A DNA stretch of 64,000 nucleotides from Casuarina equisetifolia. Taxonomy: Eukaryota; Streptophyta; Magnoliopsida; Fagales; Casuarinaceae. The stretch's first letter is position 1, and the number at the start of each line of letters is the position of its first letter. Of this stretch, positions 35,880 to 46,400 are shown piece after piece. Where the stretch lies: assembly GCA_028551475.1 (NCBI GenBank), contig CM052354.1, positions 9,941,172 to 10,005,171 of the forward strand, written 5' to 3'. The translations under genes and the position numbers were made by a program. Below the pieces are notes generated by a model. That model ran no database searches and was not told the DNA's origin. It saw only the letters and a list, made by a program, of their open reading frames with translations.

Positions 35880-37590
35880 TTGAACAATTTATTTATTCCA
35901 ATTGATGAGAAATTTGAATTTACTCTTTTTAGAAAATTGCATAAATGTCATAAAGTTGATTGAGTGAATTGATCAAATGAAGCATCTATGTTATTTGAAA
36001 CTTAATATTGCTGGAATTAAGAAGCTACTTCATTACATATGTAAGTTTTGCAATTTGTAGGAATTCGACATTTTGCAAAGGCCTTACTACATTATTGAAA
36101 GATATGTAAAGATTGATTAACTTACATTATCTAAATATTTGGAAAACAAGTATAAAAGAGATACCATCAAATTTGGATTAGCTAAAATAAAAGAGCCTGA
36201 CTGAATTTTCAAAAGCTTGTTGTTTTTATGAAGCCAGTGCAATCACTTATAGATAACAAATGGTTTACTAGAAAAAGCTTTCAAGAAAAGAAATGAAGAA
36301 GTTGGTCATGACTATTTTGTTACTTCCACATTAATGTCATTGTTAAAGAGACAGCCCAGTGAAAAAGAAATTTGACAATGAATGACTTCGTCAATGACCC
36401 TTGGCAAAATCAATGTTTAAGTAATTTATTAACATGTTATTAGATGACTCTTTGCAAGGATTTAGAAACAAGATTTGCCATTTGCTTTGCAAAAAACATG
36501 ATTTGTTACTTGAACAACTCTAAGGTTCTTCACACTACGTAGAAGTTTTGCATTTTAATTTTAGTGAAAGAAGGCACCTCATCTAACATTCATGTAACTG
36601 GAAAGTGCTAAATGATGAAAATTTTGATGTTACTCTCTTTAGAACATTGTATAAATGTGATGTTGCTTGAATTAATTGTTCAAATGAAGTATTTTACGTT
36701 GCTTGAAACATAATGTTGTTGAATTTCTATTGATTTAATATGTAAGTTGTGCACTTTGCTGAAATTACATTTGGCATTTTGAAGAGGACTAATTGCATTA
36801 CCAAAACACATGCACAAAATGGTTAACTTATGTTATTATGATATTTGGAGAATTGACATAAAAAAAATTCTTTAAAATTTGAGTAAACTAAAACAATTAG
36901 GCAACCAAACGAAAATTTTGTTAACTTATGTTATTATGATATTTGGAGAATTGACATAAAAGAAATTCCATAAAATTTAAGTAAACTAAAACAATTAGGA
37001 AACCAAACCAAAAATTTTGTTAGCAAAGATAGTAGGAGTTGCATTCAGACATTGGAAAACTTACAAATCTTCAAGGATAGATTTCTAGCTCTAAAATGTT
37101 ATCTCCTAAAAATGGTTTGGAAGCAAGTTTGAAAGATATGAAGTACCTTAAGAGTTTTGATGGAATCAACTCCATATTTCATTGAATTAGAAACAAGACT
37201 CACCATTTTCAATTCAAGGGAAATGATTTGGTTTAATTTGAACAACTCTAAGGTTCTTCACATAACTAGGAAATTAAGCACTTTAATTTTGGCGAAAGAA
37301 AATCTAATAGTATGTAACTAACACAATGGTAAATGATTTATTCCCACTGATGACAAATTTGACATTATTCTCTTTAGAACATTGCATAAATATGACGGAA
37401 TTGCCTAAATTGGTTTTTTAAATGAAGTATCTACATTGCTTGTTACTTTATTTTGCTGGAATTATCAAGCAAACTAACTTAATATATAAAGTTGTGTAAT
37501 TTATAGGAATTGCATTCGGCATTTTGGAGAGGGCTTATTACATTACCAAAAGACATGCGAAGATTGGTTAACTTATGTCATTTGATTATA
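35880..37590 (+). pseudogene. CNL relics, several partial units
   Basis: Badly decayed CNL pieces. Early-LRR text appears at 35,900-36,150. A post-NB-ARC patch follows at about 36,250-36,450 (GLLEKAF-K, VGHDYFVT, then MNDFVND). Early LRRs come again at 36,600-37,050 (IKEIP..LSKLKQL) and a further piece at about 37,190-37,590 (LPKDMRRLVNL). Each unit jumps from the first LRRs back to the region after the NB-ARC. The same jump is seen at 12.8-13.6 kb and 39.2 kb. Many stops; not functional. Confidence 0.7.
36820..37018 (+). repeat. Tandem duplication of about 101 bp inside a CNL relic
   Basis: The word TTAACTTATGTTATTATGAT and the following LRR-derived text to CAATTAGG.AACCAAAC occur twice in a row, first from about 36,820 and again from about 36,921, at about 95% identity by eye. 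This is a recent local duplication in an old relic. Confidence 0.8.
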
Positions 37591-37899
37591 GTGATACAAG
37601 TCTTGTCCACACTAGGATCTCTATCAGTGATTTGTAAGAAAATAGCTTGGGAAGATCAATTAGGCTTGGAACATTATAAGCTTCTTGACTCTATCAATTT
37701 TAGGAGTCTTTAGTTGTTAATTTTGTTATTCATTGTATAATTTTTATAGGCGCTTTGAAGGTTTTATTTTATGTTATCTTATTACTTGAAATTCGGGATT
37801 ATGTATTGAAGGTTAGGTTCAATGTCCTACTCTATGTAATTTGAGATAAATATCAATAATAAGGGTTTGAACCCTTTTACTTAAAAAAAAAAAAAAAAA
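37590..37899 (+). mobile_element. Poly(A)-ended retroposon-like insertion
   Basis: CNL-relic similarity stops near 37,590. About 290 bp of unrelated DNA follow, ending in a run of 17 A (37,883-37,899). The ClpP block then starts abruptly. An A tail at such a junction fits a 5'-shortened LINE end or a processed transcript. No target duplication was seen, so this is tentative. Confidence 0.4.
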
Positions 37900-39027
37900 G
37901 GATGGCCATTACAGCACTGAAACAAAAAAAGAGAGTAAAATAAAATAAGCAAGTAGACAAAACTCTAGATCGTTAAGTTGAGTCCAGCTACAGTGACCCA
38001 GTACAATTCGTTTGAAAGCAAATCCTTGCATTAAGAAAGTCGTGGTCTGGAGATGGATTTGGGCCCACATGCTTTGGCAAAATTGTTGGTTGGAGCCGGA
38101 CTTCATGGACCCTTGAGAGAAGTGGTTCAGGCCCTTGAATGTTGGGCTGATTGGTTGGTCTATGGGCTGCAAAGGAAAAAAGGAGCCTCATTAAACTAAA
38201 AAGTGCCTAGAAGTGATTGCCAGATAGTCCGGGTATGAAAGCATCGATATCTGTCATTTTTTATGCCATGGCCCAGGAAAGTGTTGACACTAGAACTAGG
38301 AGCTAATTAATTTATCTTGTGCAACATCCCTTAGATGTGGGAAATCACAACAAAATACCATAAGAAAAGAGTAATCAGGCTACTTTTTCTATGATAAAAC
38401 AAATTGGAAGAAAACTTTAAATCCAAAATAGGTAAGGAATGCCAATTTCTCAATAACACTAAAATTGGAAAAGCTTTAACGTAGTATTTCTTGGAGAAAC
38501 CTGCCTAAAACGTCATAGCAAGACTAATTTAGTTATATGTTTGTGTTTATTTTTAGCTATTCTCTTTTGTTGAGACGTGGAATGACATGAAAATTAATCA
38601 ATAATTTTGTTTTATAAGTTCAATGGTTGCAGAATTTTACCACATTCATGTTGTAATGAATGGATAAACAGATTTTTTTTTTGTCATTTTGTAACCATAG
38701 TAAGATTACGTTGGAAAAAACAAATGTCTTATTTTTTTCTCAGTTTAAGTACTCCTATGTCAAAATAAAAATAAAGAAAACAGGAAAATATTGGGAAAAA
38801 AGCTGTTGCGGAACCGTAAACTTGTGTTTTGATTTCTCAAAACTAGACACTTGTACCATTTATAAAGGATTATCCATTACATTTACAGAGGAATATCCTT
38901 AGATGCTAAATTACGAGAAACTATAAACCATATTGGGTTTTTCAGAATCTGCTCTTCTTTATCAGTGCAATATTTTCTTGGCCAGTCTAGTCGGCTACTC
39001 TTACCCTCCACGCTGAGGTTAGCGGCT
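37900..39027 (-). repeat. ClpP-relic block, copy C (partial)
   Basis: This begins with only the first bases of the ClpP relic exon (complement of ATGGCCATTACAGCACTG) and then matches 43,475-44,530 closely, including the conserved unidentified patch at 37,980-38,190 (minus-strand VHEVRL, HVGPNPSPDHDF). It lacks the ClpP coding part itself and passes into CNL relics at about 39,028 after 'CGCTGAGGTTAGCGGC', a word also present in copy A at about 17,673. Confidence 0.65.
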
Positions 39028-40977
39028 TAATATACAAGTTATGCAATTCACAACAACTGATTTGGCATTTTGTAGATGGCTTAATGCATTTCCAAAACAC
39101 TAGTTAACTTATGTTATCTTAATAGTTGGAAAACTAGGATACACAAGATGTTAGCAAATTTAGATTAACTAAAACAATTAAAGAACCTCATTGAACTTCT
39201 AAAAATCATGTCTTTATGAAACTAATGCAATTACTTTACAAATGATAGAAGGTTTACTAGAAGAAATTTTGAACAAAACAATGGAAGAAGTTGGTCATAA
39301 TTATTTTGTTACATTGATATCAATGTTATTGATTGAAGAAACAACTCATTGAAAATGATATTTTACAATGCATGACTTTGGCAACAATTTGGAAAAAATA
39401 GTGTATGGACAATTTAGTAGTAGGTTATTGGATGACTCTTCTCATGGAATTATAAATAAGACCCACCAATTGCTATGCAAAAGAAATGATTTAGTTTACT
39501 AGAACAAATCTAAGCTTTTCACACAACTATGATGTTGGTTACCTTAATTTTAGCAATAGAAAGAAGCATCTAACATTTGTGTAATTAACATGGTGCTAAG
39601 TGATTTATTCCCAATGACGTCAAATTTATTCTCTTTAAAACATTGCACAAATATGATAGAGTTGCCTGAATCAATTGCCTAAATAAAATATCTATGTTGC
39701 TGGAAATTTAATTTTGCTGGAATTTTAGAGCTACCCAATTCAATATCTAAGTTGTACAATTTGCCAGAATTGGTAAGACATTATTCATTCTTTAAGATAA
39801 AATTCCTTCGTCTAAAGAATTGTAAATGTTGTTGTCGTTTACCATCGCTTAGGCAATAATGCTCTCTACTAAAACTTTACTTTTAGGTTAGAAGAAGTTG
39901 TTAAAAGTAGATTATGAGTTTTATAATAATGACTCTTTGTCAATTAAGTCATTTGGAGCACTGAAATTTGTTTGGTTTGAAGATATGTTGAACTGGGAGA
40001 AATAGTCTTAAATCTAAAACCTAATGGTTAGAGTTTCTATTAACTTACCATTGAACTAACTAACTAAGCGACTTGCCCATCTTCCTTCTTTAGCCAAACT
40101 TGAGTCTTTAACTGTGAACAAATGGTGACTTCACTCCACAAGACTACTACTATCCAAGATTTACAACTAAGGTGTTGTAATGAGGCTTTATTAAAGAAAT
40201 TACCAACTAGATTGCATAGATTGACAATTGAGAAATTTGACTCATTAAAGTACCTTTTTGAAGTAATGATCAATTGTAGTATAGGTCTTCAAGAGTTTCA
40301 TATCAAGTATTGCACGAAGTTAGAGCTCTCAACACAATTAAAACTTTCATCCTATGAAACAATAGAGTTGTATAATTGTGATTACCTTATGTCAATTTTA
40401 TTAGATTTATTCCCAAAGCTTCATTTCATTGATATCCTTCACTATAAGAATTTGTCATCTCATATAGTTTTGAAATTAAATGGACAAGATCTATTGATCA
40501 AGAAAATAAATATCTTTTATTGCCCTAGTTTGGTATGTTTTCATAACAAAGGACTTCATGCCCCTTGGCTTACTCCATTTGTCATTAAGAACTGTCGAAG
40601 TCTAGGGTCATTACTAAACAAGATTCACATACTACTGCCTCCTCTTAAAAGTTTTCTCGAAAGTGATTGTCTAGAAGTTACATCATTTCCTAATGGGGGC
40701 TTTCTATGCTATGTAGATACAATACACGTTTGGCATTGTAAGAAGCTCTTTGCTGCCATATTCTTGTCTTAAGGGAGAAGAATCACTTTTTATAATTACT
40801 TCAACCTTGGCATGAATTGTATAAGGCTAAAGAATTTTAGCACTTAAACTATTCCTTGTTATGGATTTTAAGACGAAACTTCCATCAAGATAAGAAAATG
40901 GGAAAAATAAAATTTTCCTTTTGAATTGGGGGCCTTTAATAATAATATAGGGCAATTTGTGCTAAAAATGAAAACTT

Positions 40978-41091
40978 TTAATGTGGTAGCAACTATGCCA
41001 GCCCAAGCTAACAGCCTAGCCCGTATTGCTAAGACAATCAACATATGGGTTAGGCCGTTAGCTTGGGCTTGCATAGTTGCTCCCACATTAA
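40978..41091. repeat. Inverted repeat, 45-bp arms, 24-bp loop
   Basis: The left arm starts TTAATGTGGTAGCAACTATG. The right arm is its reverse complement with about five mismatches (complement of TTAATGTGGGAGCAACTATG). The central sequence is ATTGCTAAGACAATCAACAT. A transcript would fold into a long hairpin. Confidence 0.85.
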
Positions 41092-41137
41092 CCTTGTTCA
41101 TGATGTTGAAAAAATATAGATACCTCTATTTTTAATA

Positions 41138-41576
41138 AAAACACACCATATGAATCAAGCGTCATCAAGGATCACAAAAGACAATGCAATTTTGTTAAAA
41201 AAATAAAGCAAAAAGGATAAAATAAATATTAAAAAATTAAAAAATAAGTACATTAAAGAAAAATTAAATGAAGAATAAATTAAAAATAAGAAAATGCAAA
41301 AAAAATAAAATCCACATTCGAATCAGGGGCATTCGATAGAACAAGTTCTTTGTTTTTGCTACAAATTGCCTTACATCACTATTGAAGGTCTTTGATTCAA
41401 ATGGTGAATTTTCTTTCTCTCATTGTCTTATTTTCTAATTTATTCTTAATTTTAATTTTCATTAATATTTTAATTTTTATTTATTAATATTTATTTTTTA
41501 TTTTTTCTTATTTCTTTAACAAAATTGCATTGTCCCCCATGATCCTTGATGGCCCCTAATTCATATAGTGCTTTTT
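41138..41576. repeat. Large inverted repeat, MITE/foldback-like
   Basis: Outer arms pair AAAAACACACCATATGAATC with the complement of ATTCATATAGTGCTTTTT, then ATCAAGGATCA.. and GACAATGCAATTTTGTTAA with their complements near 41,510-41,550. The inner parts are very AT-rich. Arms of about 185 bp surround a spacer of about 65 bp. Confidence 0.75.
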
Positions 41577-42003
41577 GAGCCGAAATAGATGCACTTGTAC
41601 TTTCGCAACAATCCAAACGTCGATGAAATGGGGTTTGGCAAAACTTATGTCTATTACATATTTGTCAACCATTGGAAAATCAAAAGATGTGATGTCTTTT
41701 CCAGAACTAGGGTTGTTGCTTTCAAGTCTGCTCATGCTTGAACTCGAGAAATTTCAAAATATGAAATCTGAGGACAAGCAAGGGCTTTAACACCTCACCT
41801 CTCTTGCAAATTTGAGGGTTGGAAAATGTCTTAGCCTCGAGCGCATCCTAGGAAGGGAGTTGCCTACCTCCCTTTTTACTATTGAAATTCTAGAACGTCC
41901 TTTGTTAAAGAAGCAATTAGAACGAAAGAAGGGGAAAAAAGCGAAGCAAGAATTAGTGATGGTGCTCACATATTGACTGATGGTGAATACATTGGATGAG
42001 CCG

Positions 42004-43017
42004 AAAGCCTAGCAAAACTCACATTTTTCTCGTATAACAAATGCACATTGTTTCAAGAACAATATATTTAGCTTTTGCAATTTGGTTCGTGTTGTTTTCA
42101 ATCAACTAATTATAAAAATACCTATGATTTTTCTGATCTAAGAGATTTTAATAGTTTGAATATTTTCTTTTCCCTTTGTTTTGTTAGTTGCATGGAAGAT
42201 TTTTTGAGTAATTGAAGATCAAGTGGGTCACAACTCCAAGAACAAAGGGAGGCAAATCGAGTGTATAATCTTTCCAAGAAAGAATTCATTTGGTGTTTTT
42301 TTGTTTCCTCTTCAATTGCATCTTGTCGATTTCGATTAAATTCAAGCTAAATAACTTCTTTTTAAAAGAGTATAATTTTTTTTTTGCCTAACACATTTAG
42401 TGTTATATGTACTATGTGCAAGAATATTGGAAAATTGCTATTTTTAACACAATCTTCTTATTTTAGTATTCATTAATGGTTGGTTGAATATTGTAATGCA
42501 CTAATAGTCCTTAGAAATATAAAACCTGTAATGGAACAAGTTCGGTAAACACATGTTAACAACCAATCTTCTAAAATCCCGATGGTTAACAATAAAGCGT
42601 ATAGAATCATTTTGCTTACCCTCAACCTCGCGAACAATCGTTACCTGAAGACAACATGAATTGTTAAATATATCACTAAATATTAATCCTTTCGGCAATC
42701 AAATTACAAAGAAACAATTAAAAACAAATTGTGGAAAAAATTCATAGGTCCACATGATCCATGTAAATACTAGGTCCTTACTCCATAATGCCCTTGCCCT
42801 TCCCCTTGCCCTTCTCTATACTAAGCCTTGTTAAGAGGAGGGCCGATCGTTGCCAACCATGACATAAAACGAAAGACTCCAAAGCTTTCAAACTTAACAA
42901 GGCTTCGTCACTATAGTTGCAGAATCTTTTACTCGAAGGTTACTTTGGCTCAAACAAAGTTTTGGACGAATAGTATGTGAAGGAATGACAATGAGAATAT
43001 AATATCTACACCCAATG
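42004..43017. other. 3' flank of the CNL relic, then start of ClpP block B
   Basis: 42,004-42,540 matches 14,487-15,130. 42,540-43,017 matches 15,850-16,339 (GCGATGGTTAACAA.., CCGATCGTTGCCAACCAT). Nothing coding is supported. Confidence 0.6.
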
Positions 43018-43489
43018 CTAGTCTATCTCATCATCTGGAACATCATGTGTCAAGAATCTTTTTAAATCTTATGTTATTTCATCATAATTTAGTCTTGATT
43101 TCCCTTTTTCTGACAAACGACCTAAAGCAATAATGATATCTCTATCAATAACACCATCAATTATTCCATATTCAATTGCTTCTATAGGAGACTTGTAACA
43201 ATCCTATTAATATCTTTCTGGACTTGTTCAAATGAAAGACCAGTGACTTGTGAAATAATTATTATTATGCATGACTTCTCGGGCTTGAATTTTCACATAT
43301 ATTGCTTGGCCACTAGCACCTCCAAGGGGTTGATGAATCATGATCCGTGTATTAGGTAGTGCCAGACGCTTGCCTTTAGTGCCATCTCCAAGGATGACGG
43401 AAGCGGTTGATGCTGTTATGCCAACTGCAGCTACTATGGAAACGTTGGCCATCCCCAGCCGTAGAACATCATAGATGGCCATTACAGCA
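43018..43489 (-). pseudogene. Nuclear ClpP-family 3' relic, copy B
   Basis: Minus strand. It is better preserved at its N-side than copy A: MAIYDVLRLGMANVSI, then VGITASTASVILGDGTKGKR (catalytic-serine region), LPNTRIMIHQPLGGASGQA and IQAREVMHNNN. Frame changes follow, then SPIEAIEYGIIDGVIDRDIIIAL and a C-terminus ending DVPDDEI with TAG at 43,018-43,020. The intron acceptor seen in copy A (CAG) is CAA here. It is dead and paired with copy A by duplication. The parent gene, probably a plastid ClpP such as ClpP4, is elsewhere in the genome (inference). Confidence 0.8.
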
Positions 43490-46400
43490 TTGAAACAGAT
43501 AATAAGAGTAAAATAAAATAAGCAAGTAGACAAAGCTCTAGATTCGTTAAGTTGAGTCCAGCTAGAGTGACCCAGTGCAATTCGTTTGAAAGCAAATCCT
43601 TGCATTAAGAAACTCGTGGTCTGGAGATGAATTTGGGCCCACATGTTTTGGCACGATAGTTGGTGGAGCCGGACTTCATGGACCCTTGTGAGAAGTGGTG
43701 CAGGCCCTTGAATGTTGGGCTGATTGGTTGGTTTATGGGCTACAAAGGAAAAAGGAGCCTCATTGAACTGAAAATGCCTAGAAGTGATTGCCAGATAGTC
43801 CGATATGTTAAGCATCGATATCCGTTATTTTTTATGCTATGGCTCATGAAAGTGTTAACACTAGATCTAGGAGATAATTAATTTATCTTGTGCAACATCC
43901 CTTAGATGTGGGAAATATTCACAACAAAATACAGTAAGAAAAGAGTAATCAAGCTACTTTGTCTATGATAAAAAAAAATTGGAAGAAGACTTCAAATCCA
44001 AAATAGGAAGGAATGCCAATTTCTTAAGAACACTACAATTGGAAAAGCTTTAACCTAGTATTTCTTGGAAAAACCTGCCTAAAACATCATAGCAAGACCA
44101 ATTTAGTTATATGTTTGTGTTTATTTTTAGCTATTCTATTTTGTTGAGGTGTGGAATGACATGAAAATTAATCAATAATTTTGTTTTATAAGTTCAATGG
44201 CTGCAGAATTTTAGCACATTCATGTTGTCATGAATGGATAAACAGATTTTTTTTTTTTTTTGTTATTTTGCAACCATAGTAAGATTATGTTGGAAAAACA
44301 TCTTACTTTTTTTTCAATTTACGTACTCCTAAGTCAAAATATAAACAGAGAAAACTTGAAAATATTGGAAATAAAGCTATTGCAGAACCGTAAACTTGTA
44401 TTTAGATTTCTCAAAACTAGTCAGTTGTACTATTTATAAATGAGTATACATTGCATTTACAGGGGAATATCCTTGGATGCTAATAAATGAGTTACAAGAG
44501 AATATAAGCCACATTAAGGTTAACAGCTTTCCTAGATGTGGAACTCTTGTCTTCCATACACGCCACACACACCAAGCATTATTGGGCTCAAGGTTGGAAG
44601 GGATGGAATAGATTCAACTTGAACCTTGATATATCTAGTTAGAAAGGTCAAAGGCCCAACTCAAAAACTAGTTCAAAGATAAAAGGATCCTATTTAATTT
44701 ATTATAAGTATAAGAAATGGACTTATCTTTCCAAAAAGCCTTGTAAAGAATAGGGAGATTGCTATTCATAAAGTCAAGAAACTTGACATTTAAGACTAGG
44801 GTGGAACTATCTCCAACACCTCTTGTATGTGCAGCTTGTTAGGAACAAATGTGGAGATAAACCCACATCTAAATGGTAATCACGATAGGGACAAAGTGAG
44901 TAAGGAAGGGCCATTACTAGGACCGCCTAAGACCAAATATGTTCTAATATTATATAAGAAGCAGGTCTATCTCTCCAAAAGGTCTTGTAAAGAGTATAAA
45001 GACCATTACTAATAAAGTTGTAAACTCAGCATCTAAGACCGGGGTGAAATTGTCTCAAACATTTATACTTAATTTTAGGAATTTTAATTTTCAATTTGGT
45101 ACTCTCATATTTTACATAGGCTGGACAGTTTTCGGATAGGTGCTAACAACAACCCCAACTATTTGGCCTCAATGGGAGGAATTCTCTCACTATCATTCTT
45201 TATCAAGGACCAGTCTTGAAAAGGCTAATTGTAATATACGCAGTACAAGAAGTTTTCAAAATTCCAATGTAAACAAGATAGTTTCATAAACGTTTTCTGG
45301 CTGCGGTGATATTAAGACTGACTCAAGTTATGTTTGACGCCATTACTAGCTGCTTGACTGCTCACACCTTCTAAGTTTGCTCACAGAAACGGCTGTCACA
45401 ATGGAGCCATTTGTATGATGGAGACTCCCTTATTTTCAAGTTAGGGGCATATCTGGATTGGGCTTTTTCCCATTTGGGTTTTTCATCAAAGGATGGGCCC
45501 ATGTTCAAAGGTGATTGAGCAATTAGCACACCAACTTTGACCATAATTCTAATGCAAATTCCTTTTAAGTTTGCGAGGATAATGATGGTTGCTTGGTATT
45601 TTGAACGTCTTTTTTCTTCCCCCTTTTTTTTTAAGTTTCATTTTTGTTTTCTAACAAGAAAGCCAGGTGCTTGAGCATCAGCACTTTTTGTGAATGCATT
45701 CTTGATGTTACTAGTATATCTGGATAATATTTATATGTCCATCGGTGCGCCAGCATGCTATATACCGTCTGAATGGTGAAAACAAAACCAACTTCGCCTG
45801 TGTGAAAGCCTTGAAACTTTCGGAATGGCATCGCTATCGGGTGGGCTGGAAGGCATCTTCTCAGTTTTATTACTCCAATAATGGAGACCTTAAAAAATAC
45901 AGTTATCTGCTTTCCGTCTTGTTTAATTAATTTGACCCATTGCATGATAGGACCAACGGAATCCAAAGCTTAGGTTGTGTTAGAAAAGAAAAGAAAAGAT
46001 GTGCTCCAGCGTGCGTGTGAAAATTGCATGTCCGGGTCACCTTCAGAGGCAGCCGTAGTAGAGAGGACTGATAACAAACAATTACCAAAAATCATTTCCT
46101 AATCTAATCATCTGGGTTTTGTAGTGGTAAAAAAAATCTCATTTGCTGCAGTTAGGATTTTGGGCTTTCTTCCACTTCCTCAGATATACAGAACCGGTTA
46201 GTTTCTCTTCTTCCAAATTTCCTTTTTTTTCCCCTAGTAATGAATTGTTAGTGAGTTTGCATGAATTAAAGGTTTTCAATGATTTTTCTTTCTGCAAAGA
46301 TCTGTTTTCTGGGGCTTATGCACTCTGGGCGGCTGTAATTATGACATGTATGGTCGGAATTATGCTTCATTTCGGGTGTGAAGTTGGGGCACCGAAAAAA

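Larger units (their letters stand above)
40757..41612. mobile_element. Insertion with two nested-type palindromes in a CNL relic
   Basis: This breaks the LRR text between KLFA and WGLAK. It holds a 45-bp-armed hairpin (40,978-41,022 with 41,047-41,091) and, right after, a palindrome of about 440 bp with arms 41,138-41,326 and 41,393-41,576. It has no coding content of its own. It looks like one or two foldback or MITE-like DNA elements. No clear target duplication was found. Confidence 0.6.
39028..42003 (+). pseudogene. CNL relic with long LRR part, interrupted by a palindromic insertion
   Basis: It starts with early LRR text, then shows the shared jump to the post-NB-ARC region (39,240-39,360: GLLEEILNKTMEEVGH, SMLLIEETT; HDFGNN). 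The LRRs follow. 40,122-40,772 reads open for 216 codons of LRR (LQLRCCNEALLKKLP, LEL...LDLFPKLHFIDI). After an insert of about 0.85 kb (40,757-41,612) it resumes with WGLAKLMSITYL, SFPELGLL and CPLLKKQLE-type text (RPLLKKQLERKKGKK) and the end DGEYIG at about 41,980-42,000. Stops and frame changes are scattered. It is one of the best-preserved relics but has no intact NB-ARC. Confidence 0.8.

Noticed and set aside
40868-41135. Two facing open frames with similar proteins (AQANGL.., AQANSL..)
   Set aside because: They mirror each other because they lie on the arms of the inverted repeat at 40,978-41,091, not because they are genes.
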